Made by a program: the position numbers and the translations under genes. A DNA stretch of 64,000 bases from Nannocystis exedens. GTDB lineage: Bacteria; Myxococcota_A; Polyangia; Nannocystales; Nannocystaceae. Shown here one piece after another: positions 11,051-22,700 of the stretch (its first letter is position 1; each line of letters starts with the position of its first letter). The stretch lies in contig NZ_NETK01000001.1 of assembly GCF_002343915.1 (NCBI RefSeq), positions 4,102,001 through 4,166,000 of the forward strand, in the 5' to 3' direction. The notes under the pieces were generated by a model. That model searched no databases. It had not been told where the DNA came from and worked only from the letters and a program-made list of their open reading frames with translations.

Positions 11051-13561
11051 ATGCCCCGGATCCACACCGCGCTCACCCAGGGGGGCGACGAGCTCGTCGT
11101 TTTCCTCCACGCCGTCGGCGGCGACCACAGTTCATGGCGGCCCCAGGTCGAGGCCCTGCGCGCTCGCTACAGCACGCTGACCTTCGACATGCGCGGTCAC
11201 GCCCGCAGCTACAGCCCCGAGCGGCCGGAGATCTCGATCCAGAACTTCGCCGACGACGCCATCGACCTGGTCGAAGAGGCAGGTTTTTACCGCGCCCACT
11301 TCGTCGGCCTGTCGATGGGCGGCGTGGTCGCCCAGGAGATCTTCTCCCGCGCGCCGGAGCGGGTGCAGTCGCTGACGCTGGCGGCCACGTGGTCCTTTCA
11401 CCCGGAAGCAGAGGCGCGGCGAACGTGGATGGAGGACAAGCTGAGCCGGATGTCGATGGCCGAGAGCGCCGCCCTGGACATGCCGAACCTCTACGCGAGC
11501 GACGCCCCGCGCGAGCTCGTCGACACCGCGATCGCGATCGAGGGCGGCAAGGACAAGGACGTGTTCCTGCAGTCGTGGCACGCGATGCTCCAGGTCGACT
11601 ACCGCGAGCTGCTGCCGCGGATCGACGTGCCGGTGCTGCTCATCGGCGGCAGCGACGACCGCATCACCCCCGTCGACCCGCTGCTGCGCGACATCTTCGC
11701 CCGCGTCCCGATGGCGGAGCTGCGGGTGCTCGCCGGCGGCGGCCACTTCTGCAACCTCGACCGCGCCGAGGCCTTCAACGCCGCGCTGGTGCCGTTCCTC
11801 CGCCGCGCCCGCGCCCGCGCCCCGCAGGCGCTGGCCCTGCCGGCTGCGCCGCCGACGCCCAGCAGCGCGGCCACCGTCGCCGAGGCGCTGCTCGAGCAAT
11901 TGCACCGGCGCGACGTCCCGTGCCTGTTCAGCAACTCGGGCACGGACTTCACCCCGCTGATCGAGGCGCTCGCCAAGCCCGGCGCCGCCGCCCCGCGGGT
12001 CGTCGCGGCCGCCCACGAGAACACCGCGATCGCCATGGCCCACGGCTATCAATTGCTCTCGGGACATGTCCCTGCGGTCATGGCCCACGTCAATGTGGGC
12101 ACCGCCAACTCGGGGCTCGGCCTGATCAACGCCCGCCGCGCGCGGGTGCCGATGCTGGTGATGGCCGGTCTCACGCCCTACACCGATGCGCCGGCGGTCC
12201 CCGGCCACCGCACCAACTTCGTGCAATGGGGCCAGGACAGCTTCGACCAGGCCGCCTACTTCCGCGAGTTCACCAAGTGGGACTACCGCCTGGCCACCGC
12301 CGACCACCTCGAGGTCGCGGTCGACCGCGCGCTGGCGATCGCCGACAGCGACCCCGCCGGCCCGGTCTACCTCACCCTGCCGAAGGAGGTCCTGTGCGCG
12401 CCCGCCAGCAGCGCCCCGGTGTCGCCGCGGCCGCGGCTGCGCCCCAACCCGCCGGCCCGCCCCGACGCGGTCGCGCTCGCCCGCGTGGCCCACGCGATCC
12501 GCAACGCCAGGCGGCCGCTGATCCTCACCGCCGAGCTCGGGCGCTACCGCGGCGGCCCCGAGGCGCTGTGGCAGCTGGCGACCCGCCACGGCATCGGCGT
12601 GGTCGAATTCGGCAAGCGTAACTTCTTCAACCTGGCGACCGACTGCCCGGCCCACCTCGGCTTCGACCCGGCCTCGCAGGTGCCGCAGGCCGACCTGATC
12701 CTCGCGGTCGAGGACCCGGTGCCGTTCATCCCCGCGTTCGTCGCCTTGCCCCAAGGACAGGTGCCGCCGATCGTGCAGATCGGCGTCGACCCGCTGTTCG
12801 CCGACCTGCCGCTGCGCGGGTTCCCGAGCGACCTCGCGCTGCCCGGCGACCCGGCCGAGAGCCTGCGCCTGCTCACCCGCCTGCTCGACGCCGACCCGGC
12901 CCCCGACGCGGCCGCGCGCCGCGAGGCGCTGCGCATCGAGCACGCGGTCGTGTTCGCCAACGCGGGCGTCGCCGCCGACTTCGACGCCGGCAAGCCCGCG
13001 ATCACCAAGCGCTGGCTGTCGCGCTGCGTCGGCCAGGCGGTCGACGACGAGGTCGTGATCTTCAACGAGTACCCGCTCGACCCGCTGCTGGTGCCGCGCC
13101 GGCTGCCCGACAGCTGGTTCGAGAACTCGATCGCCAGCGGCCTCGGCTGGGCCCTCGGCGCGGCCCTCGGCGGCAAGATGGCCCGCCCCGACCGCGCCGT
13201 GCTCGCGGCGGTCGGCGACGGCAGCTTCCTGTTCAACACCCCGCTGTCGGCCCTGCACGCCGCGACGGCGCATCGCCTGCCGATCTTGATCGTGGTGTTC
13301 AACGATTGCGCGTGGAGCACGATCCGCAAGTCGACCCGCGGCGACTTCCCCGGCGGCCACGCCCAGGCCACCGGCAACTTCGCGCTCTGCGACCTCGGGG
13401 CCGACCCCGCGTACGACCAGATCGCCAGCGCCTGCGGCGGCGTGGGCGTGCGCGTCGATCGACCCGACGCGGTCCCCGACGCGCTCCGCCGCGGCCTCGA
13501 GCTCGTCCGCAGCGGCGACCGCTTCGTGCTGCTCGACGTCCGCTGCGAACGCGACGCGTAG
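11051..13561 (+). CDS. Alpha/beta-hydrolase fused to a ThDP-dependent enzyme
   Basis: An 836-residue fusion. Residues 1-260 are an alpha/beta hydrolase like 3-oxoadipate enol-lactonase: LHAVGGDHSSW oxyanion segment, DMRGHARS, nucleophile S88 in GLSMGG, acid in GGSDDRITPV and GGGHFCNL for the histidine. After a Pro/Ala linker (about 260-285), residues 285-836 are a three-domain ThDP enzyme like acetolactate synthase or benzoylformate decarboxylase: cofactor-activating E323 in AAHENTAIAMAHGYQ and the ThDP/Mg motif GDGS (722-725) ending in FND. It diverges from the kinase at 10960. The frame is open far upstream, but homology begins at the ATG at 11051. Both halves keep catalytic residues. The substrate is unknown. 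Confidence 0.9.
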   Translation: MPRIHTALTQGGDELVVFLHAVGGDHSSWRPQVEALRARYSTLTFDMRGHARSYSPERPEISIQNFADDAIDLVEEAGFYRAHFVGLSMGGVVAQEIFSRAPERVQSLTLAATWSFHPEAEARRTWMEDKLSRMSMAESAALDMPNLYASDAPRELVDTAIAIEGGKDKDVFLQSWHAMLQVDYRELLPRIDVPVLLIGGSDDRITPVDPLLRDIFARVPMAELRVLAGGGHFCNLDRAEAFNAALVPFLRRARARAPQALALPAAPPTPSSAATVAEALLEQLHRRDVPCLFSNSGTDFTPLIEALAKPGAAAPRVVAAAHENTAIAMAHGYQLLSGHVPAVMAHVNVGTANSGLGLINARRARVPMLVMAGLTPYTDAPAVPGHRTNFVQWGQDSFDQAAYFREFTKWDYRLATADHLEVAVDRALAIADSDPAGPVYLTLPKEVLCAPASSAPVSPRPRLRPNPPARPDAVALARVAHAIRNARRPLILTAELGRYRGGPEALWQLATRHGIGVVEFGKRNFFNLATDCPAHLGFDPASQVPQADLILAVEDPVPFIPAFVALPQGQVPPIVQIGVDPLFADLPLRGFPSDLALPGDPAESLRLLTRLLDADPAPDAAARREALRIEHAVVFANAGVAADFDAGKPAITKRWLSRCVGQAVDDEVVIFNEYPLDPLLVPRRLPDSWFENSIASGLGWALGAALGGKMARPDRAVLAAVGDGSFLFNTPLSALHAATAHRLPILIVVFNDCAWSTIRKSTRGDFPGGHAQATGNFALCDLGADPAYDQIASACGGVGVRVDRPDAVPDALRRGLELVRSGDRFVLLDVRCERDA
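12061..12072. repeat. In-frame GGGACATGTCCC palindrome
   Basis: A perfect 12-bp palindrome inside the ThDP domain coding region, encoding SGHVPAV and followed by TGCGGTCATGG. It is the core of the dispersed family and shows that copies can sit within conserved coding sequence without breaking the frame. Confidence 0.55.
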
Positions 13562-13578
13562 CGCGAACCAAAAATTGG

Positions 13579-13607
13579 CGCGGCCCCGCCGTTTCGGCGA
13601 GGCCGCG
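13579..13607 (+). terminator. Strong hairpin after the fusion gene
   Basis: CGCGGCC-C-CGCCG-TTT-CGGCG-A-GGCCGCG starts 17 bp after the stop at 13561: a 12-bp GC stem with a single C/A mismatch and a TTT loop. There is no T-tract, so intrinsic termination is likely but not certain. It is unrelated to the CATG palindromes. Confidence 0.5.
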
Positions 13608-13863
13608 AGCTTCCCGAGCCCGGAAGCGACGGGCGGAGCGCCGCGCGACGCCGTCGCGACCCTCGCACGTCCGGCTCGGTGTCTGATATTATGTTTGAAT
13701 GATATGAGCAGTCAGAAGTGCTTCGACGCCGACGGTCGATACCGCCATCGACGAATCCATCACGCGCCCACGAATGCGCGCAAGGAGGCGGTCGGCGTAT
13801 CTCTTCTTTTTTAGGAAAAGCACACTCAAGCGAAGAGGGGCGCGGACCTGCGCCGCGGACTAG
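13608..13863. other. Gap without a recognisable gene
   Basis: About 250 bp between the hairpin after the ThDP fusion and the small HTH gene. It includes some lower-GC sequence (TATTATGTTTGAATGATATG near 13686) and a T6 tract near 13808. I see no coding signal or structured element. Confidence 0.5.
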
Positions 13864-14067
13864 CTAGCTGGCGGACACTACCGGGGCGGTCAAGCGGCGC
13901 GGCCAGTCGATGCCCAATTTAATAATGCGCCGCTTCATCGCGTGGCGGGTGATGCCGAGGAGCTGGGCGGCGCCGACGATGTTGCCGGCGCGCTCGAGCG
14001 CGGTGGTGCAGAGGCGGCGCTCGGCGGCGCCCAGGTTGAAGTCATCGAGGACGAGTTGTTGCTGCAT
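13864..14067 (-). CDS. Small Fis-type helix-turn-helix protein
   Basis: A 67-residue protein, MQQQLVLDDFNLG..., almost entirely a Fis/NtrC-type C-terminal HTH: ERRLCTTALERAGNIVGAAQLLGITRHAMKRRIIKLGI. In NtrC-family activators this domain binds enhancer DNA, here without the AAA+ or receiver domains. The open frame reaches 14112 but the extra 15 residues look like leader sequence. Stand-alone HTH_8 proteins of this size occur in myxobacteria. Its targets cannot be read from this window. It lies alone between the ThDP fusion and aceA. Confidence 0.75.
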   Translation of the reverse strand: MQQQLVLDDFNLGAAERRLCTTALERAGNIVGAAQLLGITRHAMKRRIIKLGIDWPRRLTAPVVSAS

Positions 14068-14112
14068 GCGAATTCTTGTACTGCACGAGCTTGTTCCAGC
14101 GCGGATCAACAC

Positions 14113-14416
14113 CGGTTGAATAAGCGCCGCGCGGCGTCGTGCGGCCGGCTCGGGGCCGCACTGCGCGGTTGCGCGCGTCCAGCCGTCGCCCCGCTGGCGC
14201 TCGCCCGACCGGATGAACGCCGATGATTGTCCCCACCGGCACGCCCAGCTGGAGGACCTCGAGCTCGTCGCTCCATTCGCCAGCTGTACGGCTCGGCATC
14301 ATCGTAGGAGTCGAGGATTGGCGTGCCGAATCCGGCCATGCAGCGATCGACGGACGGCTCGCGGGATCACGCCGAGGCGCGCGCAGTTGCGCCCGCCGTG
14401 CCCCCGCGGCCCGTCT
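14113..14416. other. Gap without a recognisable gene
   Basis: Between the small HTH gene and the 3' end of aceA. Several short frames exist on both strands but none has a family signature, signal peptide or usable ribosome site. I see no hairpin or repeat of note. Confidence 0.5.
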
Positions 14417-15694
<1,278 letters not shown>

Positions 15695-15778
15695 GTCTGT
15701 CCTCTTCCCCGGCGATCGCGTCGCCGAGCTGTCTCGGTGTTCGGCTCGCGCCGCGCAGGCGCGGAGCTCGTTTTCCTC

Positions 15779-15807
15779 AAAAAAAGGGGTGATGTCGGGC
15801 GGCCGAC
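15779..15807 (-). terminator. Terminator- or attenuator-like hairpin ahead of aceA
   Basis: Read on the minus strand, the hairpin GTCGG-CCGC-CCGAC is followed after ATCACCCC by seven T. It lies ~85 bp upstream of the aceA start and after the repeat array that follows aceB. It could end the aceB transcript or attenuate read-through into aceA. The stem is only 5 bp, so the call is tentative. Confidence 0.35.
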
Positions 15808-15845
15808 CGGCGGCGCGCTGCGGCGCGCTCGCCGCGGCGCTCACG

Positions 15846-16211
15846 TGTCTCAAGGGTCAGGTCGCGGGGCGGCGATTCGGCGGCGCCGGCCCGACGCGTA
15901 ATGTCTCCACGGTCATGCCGTGGTTCTGTGACGCCCCTGCTGGCGCCCGCTCACTCGCCGGCCGTTCGTCTCGGGGCTGTCTCAAAGGTCATGCAGCGGT
16001 GATGCTGCGCGCCGCTGCTGGCGCTCGCTCGCTGGCTCGGTTCAGGGCTGTCTCGAAGGTCATGTCGCGGTGGTTCTGCGCGCCGCTGCTGGCGCTCGCT
16101 CTTCTTCGGTTCAAAGCTGTCTCGAAGGTCATGTCGCGGCGACGCTGCGCGCCGCTGCTGGCGCTCGCTCGCCGGGCCTGGTCGCCGGTCCGGCGTGGTA
16201 TGTCTCGAAGG

Positions 16212-16216
<5 letters not shown>
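15846..16216. repeat. Tandem array of ~70-bp units between aceB and aceA
   Basis: Six copies of a core TGTCTCGAAGGTCATG or close variants begin at 15846, 15902, 15978, 16049, 16118 and 16201, so spacings are 56, 76, 71, 69 and 83 bp. The middle units also share TGCGCGCCGCTGCTGGCGCT and CGCTCGCT. The last copy overlaps the aceB stop codon (16212-16214). The core matches the element at 1763-1790. Spacers are themselves repeated, so it is not a CRISPR array. It may be a amplified 3'-end element. Confidence 0.85.
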
Positions 16217-17852
<1,636 letters not shown>

Positions 17853-17900
17853 CGACGCCGTGACAATAAACTGGATCGGCCCATCTCTCAAACAGACGCT

Positions 17901-17958
17901 GCTGTAAGGGGTGAAACGGCATTCCAGCGTTGTCAACATGCGACAGTCATGCTGTAAA
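17901..17958 (+). promoter_or_regulatory. Divergent promoter/operator for scfR and aceB
   Basis: A sigma-70-like promoter for the regulator is visible: TTGTCA (17930-17935), 17 bp, TGTAAA (17953-17958). Transcription would start within a few bases of the ATG at 17967, so the mRNA would be leaderless. On the other strand the same place reads TTGACA (17936-17931), a possible aceB -35. Two operator candidates overlap: the imperfect palindrome ACAGTCATGCTGT (17944-17956), and the direct repeat GCTGTAA at 17901 and 17951, exactly 50 bp (about five turns) apart. Binding by the ScfR-type protein is inference. Confidence 0.5.
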
Positions 17959-17966
17959 TCGTGTCA

Positions 17967-19430
17967 ATGACCGCCCCCAAGAAGCCAGCGGCCTCGGCCC
18001 GCGACACCCCTCGATTCGGCGCGAAGATCCGGAGCCTGCGCCGCTGCGCCGGGCTGTCGCAGGCCGAGCTGGCCCAGCGGCTCGAGGTCTCGCCGTCGTA
18101 CTTGAACCTGCTCGAGCACGACAAGCGGGCCCTGCCGGCGCCGCTGCTGATCAAGCTGGCGCGGGTGCTCGAGGTCGACCTCGCCTCGTTCGCCGGCGAG
18201 GACGACGCGCGGCTGGTGCACGACCTGCTCGAGGTGTTCGCCGACCCGCTGTTCGAGGAGGCGCCGCTGACGAACACGGAGGTGCGCGAGGTGGCGTCGG
18301 CGAGCCCGGCGGCGGCGCGGGCGGTGCTGCAGCTGTACCGGGCCTATCGCGGGGCGCAGGTGGCGACCGACGCGTTGTCGTCGCGGCTCGAGGCGGGCGA
18401 CGACGCGGGCGGCGCGTCGCGCTCGTCGCTGCCGAGCGAGGAGGTCAGCGACCTGTTGCAGCAGCACATGAATTACTTCCCGGCGCTCGAGGAGCGAGCC
18501 GAGCAATTGCGGCGCGAGGCCGGGCTCGGCGAGCTCGACCGCTTCGGCGCGCTCGTCCGCCACCTCGCGCGCGCGTGCGACGTGCGGGTCGAGATCGCCC
18601 GCTCCGGCCAGCCGGGCGCGGCGCTGCGGCGCTTCGACCCGCGCAGCCGCGTGCTCTGGCTGTCGGAGCTGCTGCCGACGCGTTCGCGCCTGTTCCAGCT
18701 GGCGGCTCAGGTGGCGCTGATCGCCCACGCCGACGTGCTCGACGGCCTCGGCCGCGACCCGCTCCTCACCAGCCCCGAGAGCCGCGCGCTGGCCCGCGTC
18801 GCCCTGGCCAACTACTTCGCCGGCGCGGTGTGGATGCCCTATATGGAGTTCCTGCGCGCCGCCGAGGAGCTGCGCTACGACATCGACGTGCTCGGCCGCC
18901 GCTTCGGCGTCGGCTTCGAGCAGACCTGCCACCGCCTCACGACCCTGCGCCGGCCGACGCAGGAGGGCGTGCCGTTCCACATGGTGCGCATCGACGTCGC
19001 CGGCAATATCTCGAAGCGCTTCTCGGCCAGCGGGATCCGCTTCGCCCGCTACGCCGGCGTGTGCCCGCGCTGGAACATCTTCAGCGCGTTCCAGACGCCC
19101 GGGATGATCCGCGTGCAGGTGTCGCGCATGCCCGAGGGCGCGAGCTTCTTTTGCATCGCTCGCACGATTCAGAAAGACTCGGGCGGGTACCACGCGCAGC
19201 AGCCGGTGCAGGCGATCGGGCTCGGCTGCGCGGTCGAGCACGCGCCGCGGCTGGTGTATGCCGACGGCGTCGATCTGCACAATCCCGGGCTGGTGACGCC
19301 GGTCGGGGTCACGTGCAGGTTGTGCGAGCGCACGGCTTGCGAGCAGCGGGCGCTGCCTTCGCTGAAGGTGCCGCTGCGGGTCGATCCGAACTATCGCGGG
19401 CTCTCGCTGTACGCGCCGGCCCCGGAGTGA
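17967..19430 (+). CDS. ScfR/RamB-type XRE regulator of acetate metabolism
   Basis: A 487-residue regulator. Residues about 20-75 are an XRE HTH (IRSLRRCAGLSQAELAQRLE, PSYLNLLEHDKR). The middle and C-terminal parts match the short-chain-fatty-acyl regulator family (IrrE-like peptidase-derived domain plus DUF2083): ANYFAGAVWMPYMEFL, RFGVGFEQTCHRLTTLRR, HMVRIDVAGNISKRFSASG and a Cys-containing end (CRLCERTACEQR). The HExxH of true IrrE peptidases is absent. RamB of Corynebacterium controls aceA/aceB, and this gene is divergent from aceB, so control of the glyoxylate shunt is the natural reading. A GTG at 17961 is an alternative start. Confidence 0.9.
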   Translation: MTAPKKPAASARDTPRFGAKIRSLRRCAGLSQAELAQRLEVSPSYLNLLEHDKRALPAPLLIKLARVLEVDLASFAGEDDARLVHDLLEVFADPLFEEAPLTNTEVREVASASPAAARAVLQLYRAYRGAQVATDALSSRLEAGDDAGGASRSSLPSEEVSDLLQQHMNYFPALEERAEQLRREAGLGELDRFGALVRHLARACDVRVEIARSGQPGAALRRFDPRSRVLWLSELLPTRSRLFQLAAQVALIAHADVLDGLGRDPLLTSPESRALARVALANYFAGAVWMPYMEFLRAAEELRYDIDVLGRRFGVGFEQTCHRLTTLRRPTQEGVPFHMVRIDVAGNISKRFSASGIRFARYAGVCPRWNIFSAFQTPGMIRVQVSRMPEGASFFCIARTIQKDSGGYHAQQPVQAIGLGCAVEHAPRLVYADGVDLHNPGLVTPVGVTCRLCERTACEQRALPSLKVPLRVDPNYRGLSLYAPAPE

Positions 19431-19585
19431 GGCTTGCGAGCATCGCCCTGCGGTGTTTCACCGGGGCGCCTCGTCCGTGGCATCCGCCCATGAGGAAAGC
19501 GCCGTGCGCGGGACTTCGTCGACCCCCGACCCTGGCTCGGCAGCGCGTGGCCTTTCGTTCGCCAGCTGTGTTAGAGCGGCGGCCC

Positions 19586-20106
19586 ATGCCCATCCTGCCC
19601 GCAGACCGTGACCCCCGACTGATCACAGTGCGCCGCGGCGGAACGCTGACGGACGACGATCACCGGCTGCTGGCGGAGTGGGCGGCCCTCTGCGCAGACC
19701 ACGTCCTGCATCTCTTCGAGCAGGCCCGGCCCGACGACACCCGCCCCGTGACGCGATCGACATCTGTCGTGCCTGGGTGCGCGGCGAGGTGCGCATGCGT
19801 GACGCGCACCGGGCCGCCTTCCCGGCGAATGCCGCCGGGCGTGACCTGCCCAAGCCCGCGAAGTATGCGGCGCTCGCGGCCGGGCAAGCAGTGGCAGTGG
19901 CCCACGTCGCCGCCCACGCCCTGGGCGCTGCGGCCTATGCGATCAGGGCTGCCGCCGCGGACGCTCCTACGAGCGGTGAGGCGGAGGCGGCGCGCATCGC
20001 CGAACGGGACTGGCAACGAGCGAGGATCCCCGCGAAAGTTCGGGAGCTCGTCCTCGACGATCAGCGGAATCGAAGCGCGATCTGCTGGAACGTCTTCGAC
20101 GACTGA
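19586..20106 (+). pseudogene. Imm-5-like putative immunity protein, frameshifted
   Basis: The N-terminal part is in one frame from ATG 19586 (MPILPADRDPRLITVRRGGT, then DDDHRLLAEWAALCADHVLHLF) and the rest continues in the next frame (DAIDICRAWVRGEVRMRDAH through VAVAHVAAHALGAAAYAIRAA to 20106). The two join if one C is added to the CCCC run at 19744-19747, giving DTRPRDAIDICRAW. Together they make a ~173-residue protein like the Imm-5-like putative immunity family (Ala-rich helical repeat with GHA/AHVAAHALGAAAYA blocks). It could be a true pseudogene or a single-base sequencing error in a homopolymer. No toxin gene is adjacent. Confidence 0.7.
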
Positions 20107-20184
20107 CGCGTCGCCGCCGACGCGCTCGCCGTCAGGGCGCAGGGCGCTGTTGACGGTCGGCTGCCGGATGGAGAAGCTCGCACC

Positions 20185-20760
20185 ATGAGCAGCGCGCTGA
20201 TCGTCGGTGACCTCCAGGCCGGGATTCTCGACAACTACCCGTTCACGAAGGCCGTGGTGCCGCCGGTGACCGAGCTGCTGCCACGAGCCCGCGCGGCCGG
20301 GGTGCTGGTCGTATTCGTGCGTACCGCGTTTCGGGCCAACGGCGCGGATCTGGCGGGTGAGGTCTTCGCGGCCTTCCACCGGCAGGGTGACCTGTTCCAC
20401 GAGGGTGCACCGGGTACCGAGGTCGCGCTGGAGGTCACCGCGGACGACGTCGTCGTGCTCAAGCGGCGCACGAGCGCGTTCGCGGGGACGGATCTCGATC
20501 TGGTGCTTCGCGCCCGCGGCGTGGACTCGCTGGCGCTCACCGGCGTCGCGACGAGCGCCATGGTCGCGGCCACGTTTTACGACGCGTCGGACCGGGGCTA
20601 CGGGTTGACCGTGCTCCGAGACGGGTGCGCCGACCAGGACCCGGCGGTGCACGAGTTCTTCGTCGACAAAATCTTCCCCAGCAGGGGGGCAGAGATCCTC
20701 ACGTGCGCGGAGTGGCCTGCTCCTTCTCGAACCCGTGGGGCGCGTACGGCTCCCCGTTGA
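20185..20760 (+). CDS. Isochorismatase-fold protein lacking the catalytic cysteine
   Basis: A 191-residue Rossmann-like hydrolase of the isochorismatase/nicotinamidase superfamily. D9 (VGDLQAG) and K93 (LKRRTSAF) of the usual Asp-Lys-Cys triad are present. The third position, expected in GVAT-x-x-C-V, reads GVATSAMVAATFYDA, so Met126 replaces the cysteine. Several sub-branches of the superfamily also lack it, so this is not necessarily decay. Activity by the thioester route is not expected. The gene starts 78 bp after the frameshifted gene. The last ~15 residues (PAPSRTRGARTAPR) look non-conserved. Substrate unknown. Confidence 0.85.
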   Translation: MSSALIVGDLQAGILDNYPFTKAVVPPVTELLPRARAAGVLVVFVRTAFRANGADLAGEVFAAFHRQGDLFHEGAPGTEVALEVTADDVVVLKRRTSAFAGTDLDLVLRARGVDSLALTGVATSAMVAATFYDASDRGYGLTVLRDGCADQDPAVHEFFVDKIFPSRGAEILTCAEWPAPSRTRGARTAPR

Positions 20761-21082
20761 ACGGCTCGACCTCGCTGCGGCCGCGCCTCGGGACCGGAGG
20801 CCGACCGGCCGCCGAGACGGACAGATCGACCGCGCGACAAGGGCGCAGCGTTCGGCGAGCAAGGTGTTTTGTGGCTTCCGCGTCGGCGGCCTTGCATGCC
20901 GACAGCTGAGCGTCGCAGCGCGCTTTGCCGGCGGGCTTCAAACATAGCAACGAACTGTCGTAGCACCGCACCTTCTGCTCGATGCACGCGTTCCAGGCGC
21001 CCTGGCCGTTGTTGTGTGCTCGAGCGCCTCGAGTTTCTCAGGGGGATTGGCACGTCTCGCAGGTCGAGCGGCGTGGAGCGCA
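20761..21082. other. Gap with a possible Cys-rich gene remnant
   Basis: No intact gene. On the minus strand, about 20760-21040, one frame reads NNGQGAWNACIEQKVRC, then YDSSLLCLKPAGKARCD, then AQLSACKAADAEATKH, a regular Cys spacing like the C-termini of secreted myxobacterial proteins. It has a stop just upstream and no signal peptide or proper start, so it may be the tail of a lost gene. Weakly supported. Confidence 0.3.
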
Positions 21083-22264
21083 TTATCCCAGCTCGGTGGG
21101 CACCACGAACTGGGCGATCTTCTGCCCGTCGATCGACCAAAAATCCACGAAGTGGGGCGCCAGACGAACGAGGCGCTGCATGCCGAGCCAGATGAGGTCC
21201 CCGGGGAAGCCGTAGTCCGGTCGGTGCCCATGTCGGTAGTAGTCCGGCAGACCGTCCGGGATCGCGGGAGCGGGCGCCGAGAACGTCGAGAGCGCGAGCC
21301 CGCTGCTCGCGTCGAACAGGCGAATCTCCTGCCCATCCAGCAACAGCGCCACGCCGTGGCCGTCCGGTGACCATGCGATGCCCGAGGCCTCCGGAACAGC
21401 ATGCGAAGCTTGGATCAGCCGCGGCGCGAGGTCGATCGTGACCTCGATACGACCGTTGCGAACGATATCCAGATGCGTGGTCTTCCGATCCAGCCCGTGA
21501 CTGCGCAGGAGCAGCGCGCCCTCGCGACCCCAGCGCAGCTCGTCGAAGTGCGGCAGGGAGGGCGCGAGCGTGCACACGCGCCGTCCGTCGTCGCCGTCGA
21601 AGATCACGATCTCGTCGCGCGCAGGCGACTGGCCCCAGTGGACCCTGGCACACCACCGCCCGTCCCCCGACCAGTGCACCTCGTGGGACGAAGGAAGGTC
21701 CTCCAGCGTGTGATGGTAGAGTAGCTTGCGGCCGAGCGGGTCGAAGGCCGCGATCCCGTGCCCGACCGTGCCGACGACCGCGCCCGTCGCCGCGTTCCAC
21801 TCGAGCTGCGCGAACCTCGGCGAGCCGATGTCCTCGAAGTCAAAGCGCGAGTCGCCCTCGCGGATCTCGAAGAGCGCACCGGTGTCCGAGAACATCCGCG
21901 TCTCGTCGACCCAGACGTAGCGGACCCCGCTGTCCCGCGTCTCGTCGGGCCACGCATCGCCCACGATCCGAGCCCTGTCCAGGAGCGCGATCCCGTTGGT
22001 CCCCACGTTCGTGGCCAGGCGCCGCCCGTCTGGATGCCAGCGCAGGAGGCCGGGCTGCTCGGACCAGCCGACGTGGTCATCGAAGCCCGTCGACGAGCGC
22101 AGGCTGCCCGCCTGAGCGTCGAAAACCAGCACTGCCCCGCCCTGATTCTCTGCGTCCGTGCACGCGACCGCGAGCCACGGTTGACCGGGGTGGACGGCTA
22201 CGTTCTCGATCAGGCAGTTGCTCGGCCATTTCGGGCTCGGCTGGATGGGCCAGGCATCGTTCAT
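21083..22264 (-). CDS. WD40-like beta-propeller protein
   Basis: A 393-residue protein, MNDAWPIQPSPKWPS..., made of repeated ~45-residue blades with the typical turn pattern: VAVHPGQPWLAVACTD, LRWHPDGRRLATNVG, VHWSGDGRWCARVHWG, LRWGREGALLLRSHG, IAWSPDGHGVALLLDG. Blades end in VLVFDA, IALLDR, IVIFDGD or IRLFDAS. No signal peptide is seen, so it is probably cytosolic, a scaffold rather than an enzyme. A GTG at 22291 is an alternative start. Neighbours give no functional hint. Confidence 0.82.
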   Translation of the reverse strand: MNDAWPIQPSPKWPSNCLIENVAVHPGQPWLAVACTDAENQGGAVLVFDAQAGSLRSSTGFDDHVGWSEQPGLLRWHPDGRRLATNVGTNGIALLDRARIVGDAWPDETRDSGVRYVWVDETRMFSDTGALFEIREGDSRFDFEDIGSPRFAQLEWNAATGAVVGTVGHGIAAFDPLGRKLLYHHTLEDLPSSHEVHWSGDGRWCARVHWGQSPARDEIVIFDGDDGRRVCTLAPSLPHFDELRWGREGALLLRSHGLDRKTTHLDIVRNGRIEVTIDLAPRLIQASHAVPEASGIAWSPDGHGVALLLDGQEIRLFDASSGLALSTFSAPAPAIPDGLPDYYRHGHRPDYGFPGDLIWLGMQRLVRLAPHFVDFWSIDGQKIAQFVVPTELG

Positions 22265-22700
22265 GGTGGGAGCCGCATGGTACCCGCTCACGCTGCCGAG
22301 GTAGCGTGAGCCGAGCCGAACCTCGCTTCGAAGCTGGCGTCGACCGTGAACACTCTCCCGCGCTCCGACCGGGCCAGCGCCTCCGAGCTCTGCCCGGCGA
22401 GCAGGCGGGACCGATCCGCCGAGCCGCGCAGCGCCGCCCCGGCCCCGCTTCCTTGCAGCGTGTCATTCCCGTGCGGCGAGACGTCCGGCGACCGATGCTC
22501 CGATCACGGCATGGCGGGGAAAAGGTCCTTGGTGGGCTCTGTGGCCGATCACGCTCGCCCATCGCCATGGGTCGTCTCCGGGCGGAGCGCTTCCGGCGAC
22601 GCATGCCGTGCAGCCTGCTCACCGCCGCGAGCGCTCGCGGCGGGGGCGAGGCTCGCAGCCGAGCGGCGCGCGGCGGCCGGGACTGCGCTATCCTGAGAGC
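22265..22700. other. Divergent gap without a recognisable gene
   Basis: 436 bp between the propeller gene and the HEAT gene. Open frames exist but are Arg/Ala-rich shadows without family features. A possible -10 element TATCCT (22689-22694) lies just before the GTG start of the HEAT gene. Nothing else stands out. Confidence 0.45.
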
